Shown here: positions 30,556 to 40,518 of the stretch, piece after piece
How positions within the stretch are numbered: position 1 is the stretch's first letter
How the letters are laid out: each line of letters opens with the position of its first letter
DNA from: Nothophaeocryptopus gaeumannii
Taxonomy: Eukaryota; Ascomycota; Dothideomycetes; Mycosphaerellales; Mycosphaerellaceae
Assembly: GCA_031771865.1 (NCBI GenBank)
Contig: JASISA010000042.1
Location: forward strand, 551,501 to 615,500
Direction of reading: 5' to 3'
DNA length: 64,000 nucleotides
Notes under the pieces: generated by a model
What the model saw: only the letters and a program-made list of their open reading frames with translations
Database searches by the model: none
What the model was told of the DNA's origin: nothing
Program-made: the position numbers and the translations under genes

Positions 30556-32133
30556 ATGTTTGATCTCAGCCCGTTGAACCTCGAGGTCCGGGTCACGAGA
30601 CTGGAATTACGTTTCATACGCTTAAGCGTCAGCCTCCGCACATACCCCAAAGCCATCTTCTGGTCCATCTTTCTCTCCTCAGCAGTCGCAATGGAAGGCT
30701 ACGACACAGTCCTCATAGCCTCCTTCTTCGCCTTCCCGCCTGTCAACCGCAAATTCGGGCACCAACTACATTCTGGGAAGTATCAAGTCTCGGCATCCTG
30801 GCAGAGTGGATTGAGTAACGGGGCGAGAGCGGGCGAGATTATAGGTCTCATCATTCATGGGTATGTGGCGGAAAGGTATGGGTATAGGAAGACGATAGCG
30901 GGATTTTTGGTCATGATGATTGCTTTTATATTTATTCCGTTTTTCGCGGATTCGATTGTTACGCTTCAGGTTGGAACCGTCCTACTCGGTCTTCCTGGGG
31001 GAATTTTCCAGACCCTGACTACGACGTATGCCTCGGAAGTATGTCCTGTCGTGCTGCGAGGTTACCTTACAACCTATGAGAACATGATGTAGGGACTTGG
31101 GCAATTAATAGCCTTAGGTGTGCTTCGCGGATTCCTGCAGAGGTCCGATAAATGGGCTTACAGAATACCATACGCTCTGCAATGGTTCTAGCCCATCCCA
31201 CTTCTGATCTGTTCAATATATATCCCCGACTCCCCCTGGTAGCTCGTCCGCCAATCCCCACCAAACGACGCAAAGACAGCCCTCCGCCGCCTCGCGAGCA
31301 AAGCCGAAAAAGAAGAAGACCTCGACCAAACCATCGCCATGATGTCCCACACCGACGAGCTAGAAAAATTCATCTCAGAAGGTATATCCTTCCGGGACTG
31401 CTTCCGCGGCGCCAACCTACAAAGAACAGAAATAAGCTGGCTAGCCTAGGCCGTCCAACCTCTCTACGGCGCTTCCGTCATGGGTTTCTCAGCCTACTTT
31501 CCACAACAAGCCGGCCTTTCTACAGACATATCTTTCGATTTCTCCATGGCACTCTACACAACAGCCATAGTAGGTGTCGTGATCGCCTGGTTCGCGATGG
31601 CCCGGTTTGGACGACGAACACTTTTCCTATTAGGGTTGTTAGGCATGTTTATCATTTTGATAGTGATCGGATTTGTGTCCTTAGCTCCCTCGAAAGCGAA
31701 AGGGACAAAGTTCGCGATTGGGTCGCTTTTGTTAGTCTGGACGTTATTTTACGACATTACAGTCGGCACGATTACTTATTCCATCGTCACTGAGATTCCG
31801 TCTAGTCGACTGCGAACGAAGACGGTCGTTCTCGGGAGGAGCTTGTATGATGTTATTGGAATCATGAACGGTGTTATTACTCCGAGGATGCTGAATCCTT
31901 CGGCTTGGAGTAGGAAGGGAAAGGCGGGTTTCTTTTAGGCAGGCATGTGTTTCCTCTGTCTAGTGTAGAGTTTCTTTCGACTATCGGAGACAAAAGTACG
32001 GACTTTTGCTGAGATCGATGCGCTGTTTAAGCAAGGTATGAGTGCGCGGAAGTTCAGGTCGACGAATGTTGAATTGTTCGAGACTGAGATGTCGGATGGG
32101 ACACTCGATATCGTAGAAGAGGCGAAACGATGA
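30556..32133 (+). pseudogene. MFS sugar (maltose-permease-type) transporter with six TAG codons
   Basis: One uninterrupted frame of 526 codons encodes an MFS hexose/maltose permease (alpha-glucoside H+ symporter type): YPKAIFWSIFLSSAVAMEGYD, IIGLIIHGYVAERYGYRKTI, LPGGIFQTLTTTYASEVCP, SPW-LVR, ARFGRRTLFLLG, and a tail AEIDALFKQGMSARKF. It has no frameshift but six in-frame TAGs at 31090, 31189, 31240, 31447, 31936 and 31966. Each stands where relatives carry Trp, so each is a TGG-to-TAG change. The family's first 40-60 residues are not recognisable, because the frame begins only shortly before helix 1. The gene cannot make a full permease unless the TAGs are read through. Confidence 0.85.
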
Positions 32134-32210
32134 CAGCCTTGAATGTCCGAAGATTCTGCGAATACTACTATTCCTGGCTTCCGCGTCTATTTTCTCTGCG
32201 CCCTTACATC

Positions 32211-32751
32211 TTACACCGTAGTGCAGACAACAATGTACTTCCCCTTCTCATTGCACGGCACACAAGCGAAATCCCTCGAAGACTCAAATCTCAGCTCAAA
32301 GCTTCCGTTCGTGCTGCCCTTGAAATTCACACTCGCACTCGAATTTGTCGGGTTGATGCCGATTCCTGCTCCAATTGACATCGTATCCGGAGTAATGCTG
32401 TACCCACCACCGAGGCCAAAGTCCTTGGATCCAGCATTCAGCCCGCCTATTTCACCAGTGTCATTTAGTATCTGCCGTCCCTCAAAGCGCGAAAATGTTC
32501 CAATTATTCCTACCTCCATATCCCTTTTCATTATCCCAATTCACGCCACATCCAACACCAATACTTCCAAAAGGATTCAATATGCCTCCTGCTGCGACAT
32601 GGCCTTCGCCACCAGTGGAGTTGGAGCTCTTTCCAAGAGCGACGATGGTAACATTCGAGGCGGTCTGTAGCGGGTGGAGATGAGCAGCTGCGGAGGAGGA
32701 GCCAGCGTGAGCCAGAACAGCGTAGTAGACGAAGGATCTCGGAGCAATCAT
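32211..32751 (-). CDS. Small secreted protein, effector-like
   Basis: The ATG at 32751 and one intron (32447-32513, GTAGGA to ATAG with a TACTAA branch site) give 157 residues from exons 32751-32514 and 32446-32211. The first 23 or so residues form a signal peptide (FVYYAVLAHAGSSSAAA). The mature part is Gly/Ser/Asn-rich with three or more N-glycosylation sequons (NVT, NST, NSS, NGS) and four Cys (GCG, CVPC, and one three residues from the end). Regularly alternating small and hydrophobic residues (GGGYSITPDTMSIGAGIGIN) suggest a beta-rich fold. No family was recognised. Without the intron the two halves would appear as overlapping out-of-frame ORFs. Confidence 0.65.
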
Positions 32752-33207
32752 GTTTGCTGTTGTCTTGCAGAAACGAGCGAATGAAGGTCAGATGAAAAGT
32801 TCTAGCTCAACGACAGAATGTTAGAACTATATTTGGGCGAAAATGGCATTCAAAATGCCATGACGGCAGCAGGTCAGCTTATGTCTTCCAAGACGTTTAA
32901 TTAGGCTGGACCCCAAGAGTCCATCGAAGTCAAGCTCAGACTGCGTAGCCACGCCGTAATTCAGTTGCGGACGAACTAGGGTTGTTTGATGCCTGACCCC
33001 AGGGCGGCTCATAACGGCACAGGGTTTGAATGGAGCCGGATCTCGGGAAGTCGATGGGACCCAAAAAGAGTTGACGGGCTACCTTCACTTGGATGCTTGG
33101 CTAGAACGTGTCCGGAATCGTGATAGTACGAAGAGCGAGGACAAGGCTTACGTAGTGGTCACAATCCTATCGTTGTTGCGCTACGATGATTCACCTCCTA
33201 ATACTAC
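32752..33207. other. No gene seen
   Basis: Intergenic: promoter of the secreted protein and 3' flank of the P450 gene. Confidence 0.4.
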
Positions 33208-34695
33208 CTACGCCTTCCCCTCCCTCTCCGTAACAATAACCTCTAACGCCCTAGGCCTAACAACCCAATGATCCATACTATCCAACTTCTTATCCAAAAC
33301 GTCCACCTCAAACCTCTCCACTATCACAGGTAAACCCTTCAACATAGCCAACATGGCAACATTCTTCCCCAAACAATTCCTGCTCCCCAACCCCCAAGGA
33401 AACCACGCCTTTGACATCCTCTCCCTCTCCTCCTTATCTTTCGTCAACCACCTCTCCGGTCTGAAAGTCTCCGGATCAGGTCCGAAATAATCTGGGTTGT
33501 AGTGCACGGTACTCGCGCTCATCGTGACGATGGATCCGGCTTGGAAGAAACGGCCGCAGATTTCTGCGCCGCCGGGAGGCACCACGCGAGGGAGGCCGAC
33601 GCCTGTGATGGGGAAGATGCGGAGGGATTCACTGATGACGGCGTTGAGGTATTCATTCTTTTGAGCTTCTTGAAGTGTCAAAGGTGCGGAACCTTGGAGT
33701 TCGGCGCGGAGCTTGGCAAGTTTTTCTGTGTTGGTGAAGAGGTAGTACGTTGCTGCTGTGAGTACTGCAGTGGTTGTGTCTGAGCCTGCAACGATGTTGC
33801 CGCCTAGGCCGACCATGATTTCGCGCATGGTGAAATAGTTTGGGTTCTTGTCTTCGGCGTTGAGGAATTTGTCGAGCATGGTCGTGGGTCCTTCTTCTGA
33901 GTCAGCTTTGAAGTCGCCTTCTGCACGTGCGGTCTTTCTCTGTGCGACTGTGTCGGCGGTGAACTTGTTGAGATACATCTTGGCAGTTTGAAACCAAGGA
34001 ATGATCTTTCCCGCAGTCTCGACAAACCAGTAGTAGTACGGGTGCAGATCCGGGAAGATGCCCATGTACGTGGCGTAAGTCGCAACGTCTCTCATTGACT
34101 TGGAGAGATTGCCGATGTCCTCTCCAGCATCTAGGTGTCCGAAGCGCTTGCCATACGTCAACATGCCCATGCTGTCGGCGGCGTAGCAGTGCAGCCACCA
34201 TGTCAGATCGATGCGTTGGCCAATCCTCTTGGTCAAGCACTCCGAGAACATATCTGCAGTGCTAGTAACATATTCCTCATACGATGAAACGCTGCTCATG
34301 CTATACATTCCAGCAAGCTTCCTTCGTAGTTGATCATGCGGTTCTGACTTAGGCTCATTGAACAGAGTAAATTGACCAGGTGGATTCCACGCAGAATACG
34401 GCGGTGCTTTGTCAAAGTCCTTCCCATGACCATAGATGCCTTTGATTGCCTCGGGGTCGCTGATGCTGTACTGGCCCGGCGCATATCGAACAATCTTGCT
34501 GTTGTATTTTCGATGGAGCTCTCGGACTCTGGGCATCCAATTCTCAGAATGTACTTGGAAGAAATACCATAACTTGGTGAAGCGTGCGGCTAAGGGTCCA
34601 GGAATGTCTCGGAGGGGATCACGAAGGATGTTGATGAACACTAGCAATACGTAGGCCAGTACCGCGCCTGCAAGAATCATAAGAGAAGACGCCAT
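33208..34695 (-). CDS. Cytochrome P450, pisatin-demethylase-like group
   Basis: A single-exon frame of 495 residues. An N-terminal membrane anchor (MILAGAVLAYVLLVFINIL) is followed by the Pro-rich hinge RDIPGPLAARF. The I-helix oxygen-binding motif AGSDTT is at 303-308, the ExxR motif ESLR at 356-359, the PERF-type motif FRPERW at 411-416, and the heme-binding loop FPWGLGSRNCLG with ligand Cys441. The front part (LWYFFQVHSENW, YAPGQYSISDPEAIKGIYG) resembles the fungal group usually annotated as pisatin demethylase, but substrate cannot be inferred. It is an ER-bound monooxygenase needing a P450 reductase. All key residues are present and the gene is intact. Confidence 0.92.
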   Translation of the reverse strand: MASSLMILAGAVLAYVLLVFINILRDPLRDIPGPLAARFTKLWYFFQVHSENWMPRVRELHRKYNSKIVRYAPGQYSISDPEAIKGIYGHGKDFDKAPPYSAWNPPGQFTLFNEPKSEPHDQLRRKLAGMYSMSSVSSYEEYVTSTADMFSECLTKRIGQRIDLTWWLHCYAADSMGMLTYGKRFGHLDAGEDIGNLSKSMRDVATYATYMGIFPDLHPYYYWFVETAGKIIPWFQTAKMYLNKFTADTVAQRKTARAEGDFKADSEEGPTTMLDKFLNAEDKNPNYFTMREIMVGLGGNIVAGSDTTTAVLTAATYYLFTNTEKLAKLRAELQGSAPLTLQEAQKNEYLNAVISESLRIFPITGVGLPRVVPPGGAEICGRFFQAGSIVTMSASTVHYNPDYFGPDPETFRPERWLTKDKEERERMSKAWFPWGLGSRNCLGKNVAMLAMLKGLPVIVERFEVDVLDKKLDSMDHWVVRPRALEVIVTEREGKA

Positions 34696-35614
34696 GATCG
34701 ATAGAGTGTTCTGTGAAGACTCGTAGACTGTTGATGGAAACTTGCTGATGCTTATTTGTAGAGATTGTGGAGAGCGTGCAGTTGACGTGTAGGCATCGCA
34801 GCCCTAGTGTGAGCTTGCTGATCCCTCGTCTCGACATTTTGAGTTTGGAGACGTCAGCGGCAAGTGGGACGCCTGAGACCAGTAGGAAAAACGGAATCTT
34901 GGACTTGACAACAAGCAGGTGTTATGATGCTGAGCAGTCGCTGTTCTTGGGATCCTAAAGAGGTACGGCACTGGAATGGGGTAATGGAACTTATCATCGG
35001 GATATCGTATTGTGAATGCGAAAAGTGCCCTGTAAGCTGACATCAAGGTATTCGGATTACAAAATTGTAGTAGGGCTGATAATAAAGCGATGATTCGGCC
35101 GTAAATTCATCTGTTCCTCATGTGGAACTCATGGCCGGTAAATCAGTCGGGAGCTTGTATGGATACCAAGTCATGCGCGACTTCAATGACCGTTGGGCAT
35201 TTGCACCGTTCCTAGGTGCTCGTCTGGTGAAGTCCAGCTTCTTGGAGATGCAGCCCGTCGCGTTGCGCGATCCAGCAAAGGCTCAAGTGCATGAGGGTCG
35301 TATGTAAGGTATTCTTGACGGCCCTCCCAGTATCCACGTCGGGGATTGTCAGGTAGCCTATCATTGACCAATGTAGCGTACGCAATGCTCCGGCGCTGCC
35401 ATTCCTCCATGCAAGCGACGGCGGTTCATCCAAGTGGTGCCGATGCCAACAATCCTGCTAGCTACCAGAGACTGGCTTAAATCAATTCGGGCTCGTCGAC
35501 CGGCAAATGAGACCCGTGCTGTCCTTGTCGGGCAATCTGCAACGCGGTACGGACTGAACCAGACTGCATTCTCTCGTCCGCTCCCCGTTACCTTCCTGGC
35601 TACCCAGTAATTTC
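34696..35614. other. No gene seen; P450 promoter side
   Basis: About 900 bp with only short, unsupported frames on both strands. Confidence 0.35.
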
Positions 35615-36193
35615 TTATCCGTGCGACCTCGGTATTTGTCCTATTTTCAAGCCCCGGAAAATGATCTCCACGAAGTCTTCGTCACCCGACGAGAACAGCA
35701 TGCGCGACCCAGGAAGCGTTAGGTGCACGAAATTGATAAGGTCCTCGAAAAGCGTGTTTAAGTTTCTTACGCATCTCATCGAGTAGCCAAACAGCACACC
35801 GTCCCAAGCATCTTTCCCACCATCTGGCCCCGGGCCATCGCGTATCTTGCGCTTCAACATGTCGATATTGGCACGACTGTCGGGAGCTACTGGGTGAGCC
35901 TCAATGTGAAGGTCCTCAATCTGCATGAGCTTGCCCATATTCGTTTTGAATATCTCCCAAGTTATCTCTGGGTCCGGGTAGATGTCTGGCGCGTTTTGAT
36001 ATGACCACCTCATATCAAGACCTATGAGCAGCACGCAGGTCTTTTCGGGCGCGTTCAAAATGTCGGTCAGGCTTCGCGGTCGTCCAGAGTTCTTGCGCCA
36101 CGTTGGTGACTTCATGCGCTGTCTTTGATGGTCTTCCGGTTTCGGAGTCTCTGGGCGGAGCTCGAACGGCTCGAACATCTCTTTGGGGTCCAT
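35615..36193 (-). CDS. Hypothetical protein, 192 residues
   Basis: From the ATG at 36193 the frame encodes MDPKEMFEPFEL, a Pro/Lys/Arg-rich stretch (KSPTWRKNSGRPRSL), then a globular-looking part (KTCVLLIGLDMRWS, DPEITWEIFKTNMGKLMQIE, SMRCVRNLNTLFEDLINFVH). There is no signal peptide or membrane span, and no family was recognised. Open coding-like sequence on the same strand lies just upstream (36365-36610, no ATG; 36015-36317 in another frame), so further 5' exons are possible and the true start may be upstream. Confidence 0.5.
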   Translation of the reverse strand: MDPKEMFEPFELRPETPKPEDHQRQRMKSPTWRKNSGRPRSLTDILNAPEKTCVLLIGLDMRWSYQNAPDIYPDPEITWEIFKTNMGKLMQIEDLHIEAHPVAPDSRANIDMLKRKIRDGPGPDGGKDAWDGVLFGYSMRCVRNLNTLFEDLINFVHLTLPGSRMLFSSGDEDFVEIIFRGLKIGQIPRSHG

Positions 36194-36868
36194 TGTTGCG
36201 TTCTCTATCGCTGATGCTTTGTCGGACTGCAGGTACGTGTCGAAACAGGTCGCGCGACTCAAAATCCCAAAAGCAAAACATCGTATTTTCCACAGAACGC
36301 CTATTTACCGGGTGCATCGCGGCGATGTGATGTTGGTCACGTCACGTTCTGGAATTTCAGGGAATCACGAAGTAATCTCCTCGGCACGTAGATTTCCCGA
36401 TTGGGTACTCGAGGACCTCATCTCGTTCGACGGCACCGTCTTCTCGAAATCATCGTAACGGATTCTCGGCAATTCAGTGTCGTCTGATGAGATTTGCGAT
36501 GATGACCACTCTGTGAGCGCCAACACGTCGCTGATCGGGCAAGATAGCCGGTTTATCAGAGATGAGGCAATACACACGTCGTGAAATTCTTCCGTGGTTG
36601 TTCGCTTCACCGGTGAGGACTCATGAGTCTGGTCGGTTTTCTAGGTTTATCAGCATGCCGGCCGTACTTGAGCCAGCCTGTGATGACCGGCCTTCGAATG
36701 ACCAGGCCTTCGAGTGAGTGATCCGTGCCTGGAACGAAACGGCCAGGTTTACTCACAGTCAAACAAAGTTAGGCAGGTCTCTACCCTCGTACATTCGTAG
36801 ACCGAACGTCGAATAACAGCATTATCGCAGTCTGACGCAGACCGTTGACGTGCTACGATTCGTCCTGT
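36194..36868. other. No gene established; possible upstream exons of the neighbouring hypothetical gene
   Basis: A minus-strand 81-codon frame at 36365-36610 starts with GTG and is acidic and Ser-rich (TEWSSSQISSDDTELPRIR). It reads like coding sequence but cannot be joined convincingly. Confidence 0.3.
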
Positions 36869-37876
36869 TCAGCCCGATTTCAAGCGCTTCTCGTTCTCCT
36901 CCGCCCTGAGCTCCCTGACTAAGCCAACGCAAATGCGCTCAATCAAGCTTTGCGGTAGTTTCAGCAATGGTTCGAACTGGAGGGCATGCGGCCAGTAGCC
37001 CCAGACCGTGCGGTGGCCGCTTCCAACAAGCCCCAAACTACTCTTCGCAAACCGACGAGAGTCTGGAACTAGAAAAGTGACAGGTCTTGGCTCGCTTCCT
37101 GTCGAGCAAAGTCCGACCATGTCATAAAGAACTTCGACCCCAGGATGTCCTTCAGCAATCATCTCCACAGCCAAGGTGTGAGAGAAGCTCTCCAAGAAAG
37201 TCTTAGATGCTGCGGCGATGGCAATATATGGGCACGGAAGACGTGCAGATCCAGAGCCAATGTTCAAGATGAGAGCTGGCTGGTTTTGGACGAGCTGCGG
37301 AAGCAGCAGGCGAGTGATTTCGGTGGCGAAGACGAAGTTGCCGTTCATCAGCTTTCTGTTCTGCTCCGAGCTTCTCTCAGCATGTGACAGGAACAGCGGA
37401 TGTAATTCGCCAGCAACGTTATTGACGAGGACCTTCAGACTGAGAGCTTTGCAGCGCTCGGCGGCAGCTTTCATTTTCGCGTCATCCTCCACGTCCACCA
37501 TGGCATCCAGAACCAGGACTTCAATCTGGCGGCTCGGCCATTGCTTCAAAAGCTCTCTTTTGACGCGCTCCAGCTTGATCGGGTTCCGTCCGTGAAGTAC
37601 GACATTGAAGCCGGAGTTGAGAAGCTCTTCAGCGAAGCCACGCCCAAGGCCGTCGGACGCTCCGGTGACCAGGGCCCATGATGGCGAGCTATCTCGACTC
37701 AGGTATTGATGGATCCGGCTTCGATGCAGGAAGTGGAGTTGAACGAAAGATGCCATTGAGTATAGGGTAGCGGCAGCATACAGGCCCCCTATTGCGGCAA
37801 AGGCTGACAAGATCGGTTGGCGGAACACGGCGCTCTGGAGGTGCTCAAGCAGTCTGCGCGTATTCAAGAGAGCCAT
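36869..37876 (-). CDS. Short-chain dehydrogenase, 17-beta-HSD12/ketoacyl-CoA-reductase-like, catalytic Tyr missing
   Basis: The ATG at 37876 gives 335 residues, the usual length for this ER-membrane SDR group (yeast IFA38, human HSD17B12). An N-terminal span (ILSAFAAIGGLYAAATLYSM) precedes the cofactor loop TGASDGLG at 71-78, an NNVAG motif at 152-156, the catalytic-Ser region NIGSGS, and Lys225 in IAIAAASKTFLESF. In an active SDR the residue four before that Lys is Tyr (YxxxK); here residue 221 is Ala (GCC). The nearest Tyr, 217, is eight residues before Lys. The enzyme may therefore be inactive or altered. A longer in-frame N-terminus (to 38212) exists but is unlike the family. It is divergent from the SAF1-like gene. 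Confidence 0.85.
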   Translation of the reverse strand: MALLNTRRLLEHLQSAVFRQPILSAFAAIGGLYAAATLYSMASFVQLHFLHRSRIHQYLSRDSSPSWALVTGASDGLGRGFAEELLNSGFNVVLHGRNPIKLERVKRELLKQWPSRQIEVLVLDAMVDVEDDAKMKAAAERCKALSLKVLVNNVAGELHPLFLSHAERSSEQNRKLMNGNFVFATEITRLLLPQLVQNQPALILNIGSGSARLPCPYIAIAAASKTFLESFSHTLAVEMIAEGHPGVEVLYDMVGLCSTGSEPRPVTFLVPDSRRFAKSSLGLVGSGHRTVWGYWPHALQFEPLLKLPQSLIERICVGLVRELRAEENEKRLKSG

Positions 37877-38256
37877 GATGGTAGATGGTGATTGTTCTGA
37901 TACACTCACGAACAGCGTTCTTTGATATAACGATGGTCTTCCAGCATGATGACCGCGTCTATGCCCGATGATGCAGTCGAGGTTGTTGTCGTGAATGTGA
38001 AAGGGACGCCCGTTGTTGTTCTTTGTAATGGTCGTCCGAAACAGATAACTGTACATGTCTGCCTGAGGCGTGAACATCGTCATGATCGGCAGCTCGCCTC
38101 GCGCCTCCTTGCTTGCAGCTCCAAACAACAATCTCGAGGAAGGTTCGAGGCACGAGGCACGAGACTCAAATTCAAGGCGAATGATTTCTCCTTCATTGAC
38201 CTCTCTGAACATTACGTCCTACGATGATATCCGCATAATCACGAACCACCACCAAC
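37877..38256. promoter_or_regulatory. 380-bp shared region between divergent SDR and SAF1-like genes
   Basis: This is the intergenic space between two head-to-head genes, so it must hold both promoters. No specific element was recognised. Confidence 0.4.
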
Positions 38257-40518
38257 ATGGCTAGCGAGACGCCCAAGACGACGATCCTCGACCTGCCCGT
38301 CGACATCCTCGTGCTCATCTTCCCTTACCTCGACGCCGCCAGCTTCCTCAGCCTTACTTCCACTTGCGAAGCACTCCACAAGCCCGACTTCACCCACGAC
38401 AGCACATATTGGTCAGCACTGGTCCGCCGAGACTTTCGCGTGCCCAACCAGCCGGTAGTACAGGACGACGGTCAGCGATGGCAGGGCCTGTACAAGCGGC
38501 TGCGGACACAGTCCAAGGTCTTCACGTGGGGCAACAACGAGAAGGGATGTCTGGGTCACTCCTACGAGAACCCAACCTTTGCCGCTGGACCTGGCCGCAT
38601 ACCACGCAGAGTGAACATTCGCAGACATCGTCACATCAGCTCTCCTGGTGAGATGCAGGGCATCGAGAGCTTGGGCGTCATTGCGGACATGCAATGTGGA
38701 GGTTGGAGCACGACCTTGCTTACTTCCAAAGGAGCGCTGTACACTGTCGGTGTTCTTGACGGGCTGCAGTTCAACCAGCGCCGACCACCCTACATGCAGC
38801 AGATACAGACTGCGCCTTCTCCCCTACGATTCCCTCCTGGCTTCCCACAGCCCCAAGACCGATACGACCCAGCGACCGCTATCAAGCAGTTCTCCTCTGG
38901 TAGAGCACATGTCTTGGCATTGAGCGACAGCGGCCGCATTTGGAGCTGGCAGAACATGGAGCACCCAGGTCTACACATCAAGTTTGTGCACCACGCGATA
39001 AAGGAGACTGGCAGTAACAGCGGCAGAGGCGTTGTCAAGAAGGTTGTTGCTGGCTGGAACAAGAGCTGCGCTTTGATCGAGGGTACGGGAATTGTGGTAT
39101 GGGAACCTCTACAAATGGATCCAAACGAGAGCGACGTCGGTGACGCCGTCCTTGTACTCGAGAGCGCACTGGTACCTAAGACACGGTTTACGAAGGATGA
39201 CGAGAGTCAAAGCAACGGCGTGGGTGAAGTACAGAATTTTACAGTCATGGAGGACACCATTCTCTTCAATACGTCTACTGGAAAGCTCTTCGCTTGCGTA
39301 GTCACCTGGACCGACCAAAATCAGTCTGTGTCCGACCCTACGGAGATTCCCATTCCAGCTGGAAAGGATTCTGGATTGGATGCCAAGTTTGTGACAGACG
39401 TGCAAGGGTCGTTCCAGAACTTCGCCGTCTTCACCAAGTCTGGCGCCGTTCTGACCAGCAATCAAGACAGCATCATGTCAATCGTACTGGGCCAGGTGAA
39501 CAACACTTCCATCTTCAAACGCATTCCGGCTTTGCAGAACAAACAAGTCATCTCGCTCGCGTTCGGCGACTACCATTTCCACGCGCTTCACTCGCCAGGA
39601 TACATTACTTCATACGGCAACGAACCACAGTCTTGCGGCGCTCTTGGTCTCGGTGGATCTGGCGTTCCCGAAGGTCGACTGCGAGGCATAAGAAACCAAG
39701 GCATAGGAGGCGATGGTCGATTAGTCCCGCACGCTTACACGGAAGGACGGAGAGTCTGGTTCGAAGAGTCCAAGCGAGCATGGATACAATTCCTCACCTC
39801 CGGTGGCAAGGACCAGCAGGAGGCTGCTGAGCGTATTCGAATGTCGATTGGCAGTCCTGGTATCGATGCTCAGGGCGAGCTCTCGGAGTGGATCGAGCAA
39901 GAAGGGAGGGACTGGGAAGGCAAATACGGTGTTCGAGAGCAAGGTGACGAGGATTATGGGCTTGGCGCATACTTTGCGCTATCTGTCTCGGCTGCTGGCT
40001 GGCATAGCGGCGCCTTGGTACTCGTCAACGCAGACATGGCGGAGAAGCTACGCAGAGCAGTTGAGATTCCTGATGAGCCGGAAGTTGACCAAGAGAACGC
40101 CGCTGCATCCGATGCTGCTGGACCTAGCACAGCCAACCCTCCTCAGCGTACGTCAAATCCAGAAAACCAATCCTTCTTCGACCTCGCGGCTGATCTTGGC
40201 CGTTACTTCTTAGGCATGGCTCCCTACAACGTCAGCTCAGCAGCTTACGATCCCAACGCACCTCATCTGCGCCACAACGGAACGCACTCTGCTACTCAGT
40301 CCGGCAATGTCCAACATCGCCATCTCGAAGCTATTGACTACGGCGCTGCCCCGCGAGAAGGATACCACTACATCTGGGCGAATGATCATTTCCCGAGATT
40401 GAAGCTGAGTGATGGGACAGAGATGCCTGGTGAGGTGCCCTTCGATGAGTGGAGGTACGGGAGGCCGGACTGGAAGTTGATGTGGGAGGAGGATCAGTTA
40501 GAGGGTGATGATGAGTGA
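38257..40518 (+). CDS. F-box/RCC1-repeat protein, SAF1-like
   Basis: A single-exon frame of 753 residues. An F-box lies near residues 9-55 (ILDLPVDILVLIFPYLDAASFLSLTSTC, shown in part). RCC1-type propeller strands follow: KVFTWGNNEKGCLG, QCGGWSTTLLTSKGALYTVG, FSSGRAHVLALSDSGRIWSW, VVAGWNKSCALIEG and LAFGDYHFHALHSPG. The C-terminal part is hydrophilic. The architecture matches yeast Saf1, the F-box subunit of an SCF ligase that in yeast promotes turnover of unprocessed vacuolar hydrolases and adenine deaminase. Here it is a predicted SCF substrate receptor. It starts with a good ATG (CCAACATGG), is intact, and has no intron. Confidence 0.88.
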   Translation: MASETPKTTILDLPVDILVLIFPYLDAASFLSLTSTCEALHKPDFTHDSTYWSALVRRDFRVPNQPVVQDDGQRWQGLYKRLRTQSKVFTWGNNEKGCLGHSYENPTFAAGPGRIPRRVNIRRHRHISSPGEMQGIESLGVIADMQCGGWSTTLLTSKGALYTVGVLDGLQFNQRRPPYMQQIQTAPSPLRFPPGFPQPQDRYDPATAIKQFSSGRAHVLALSDSGRIWSWQNMEHPGLHIKFVHHAIKETGSNSGRGVVKKVVAGWNKSCALIEGTGIVVWEPLQMDPNESDVGDAVLVLESALVPKTRFTKDDESQSNGVGEVQNFTVMEDTILFNTSTGKLFACVVTWTDQNQSVSDPTEIPIPAGKDSGLDAKFVTDVQGSFQNFAVFTKSGAVLTSNQDSIMSIVLGQVNNTSIFKRIPALQNKQVISLAFGDYHFHALHSPGYITSYGNEPQSCGALGLGGSGVPEGRLRGIRNQGIGGDGRLVPHAYTEGRRVWFEESKRAWIQFLTSGGKDQQEAAERIRMSIGSPGIDAQGELSEWIEQEGRDWEGKYGVREQGDEDYGLGAYFALSVSAAGWHSGALVLVNADMAEKLRRAVEIPDEPEVDQENAAASDAAGPSTANPPQRTSNPENQSFFDLAADLGRYFLGMAPYNVSSAAYDPNAPHLRHNGTHSATQSGNVQHRHLEAIDYGAAPREGYHYIWANDHFPRLKLSDGTEMPGEVPFDEWRYGRPDWKLMWEEDQLEGDDE

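Noticed and set aside
30556..32133. Reassigned TAG codon (TAG read as an amino acid) to explain the six TAGs
   Set aside because: In other relics of the window TAG replaces Gln as well as Trp, and intact genes end in normal stops, so mutation explains the pattern better.
32211..32751. Programmed frameshift between two overlapping minus-strand frames
   Set aside because: A 67-bp GT-AG intron with a TACTAA branch site joins them in frame.
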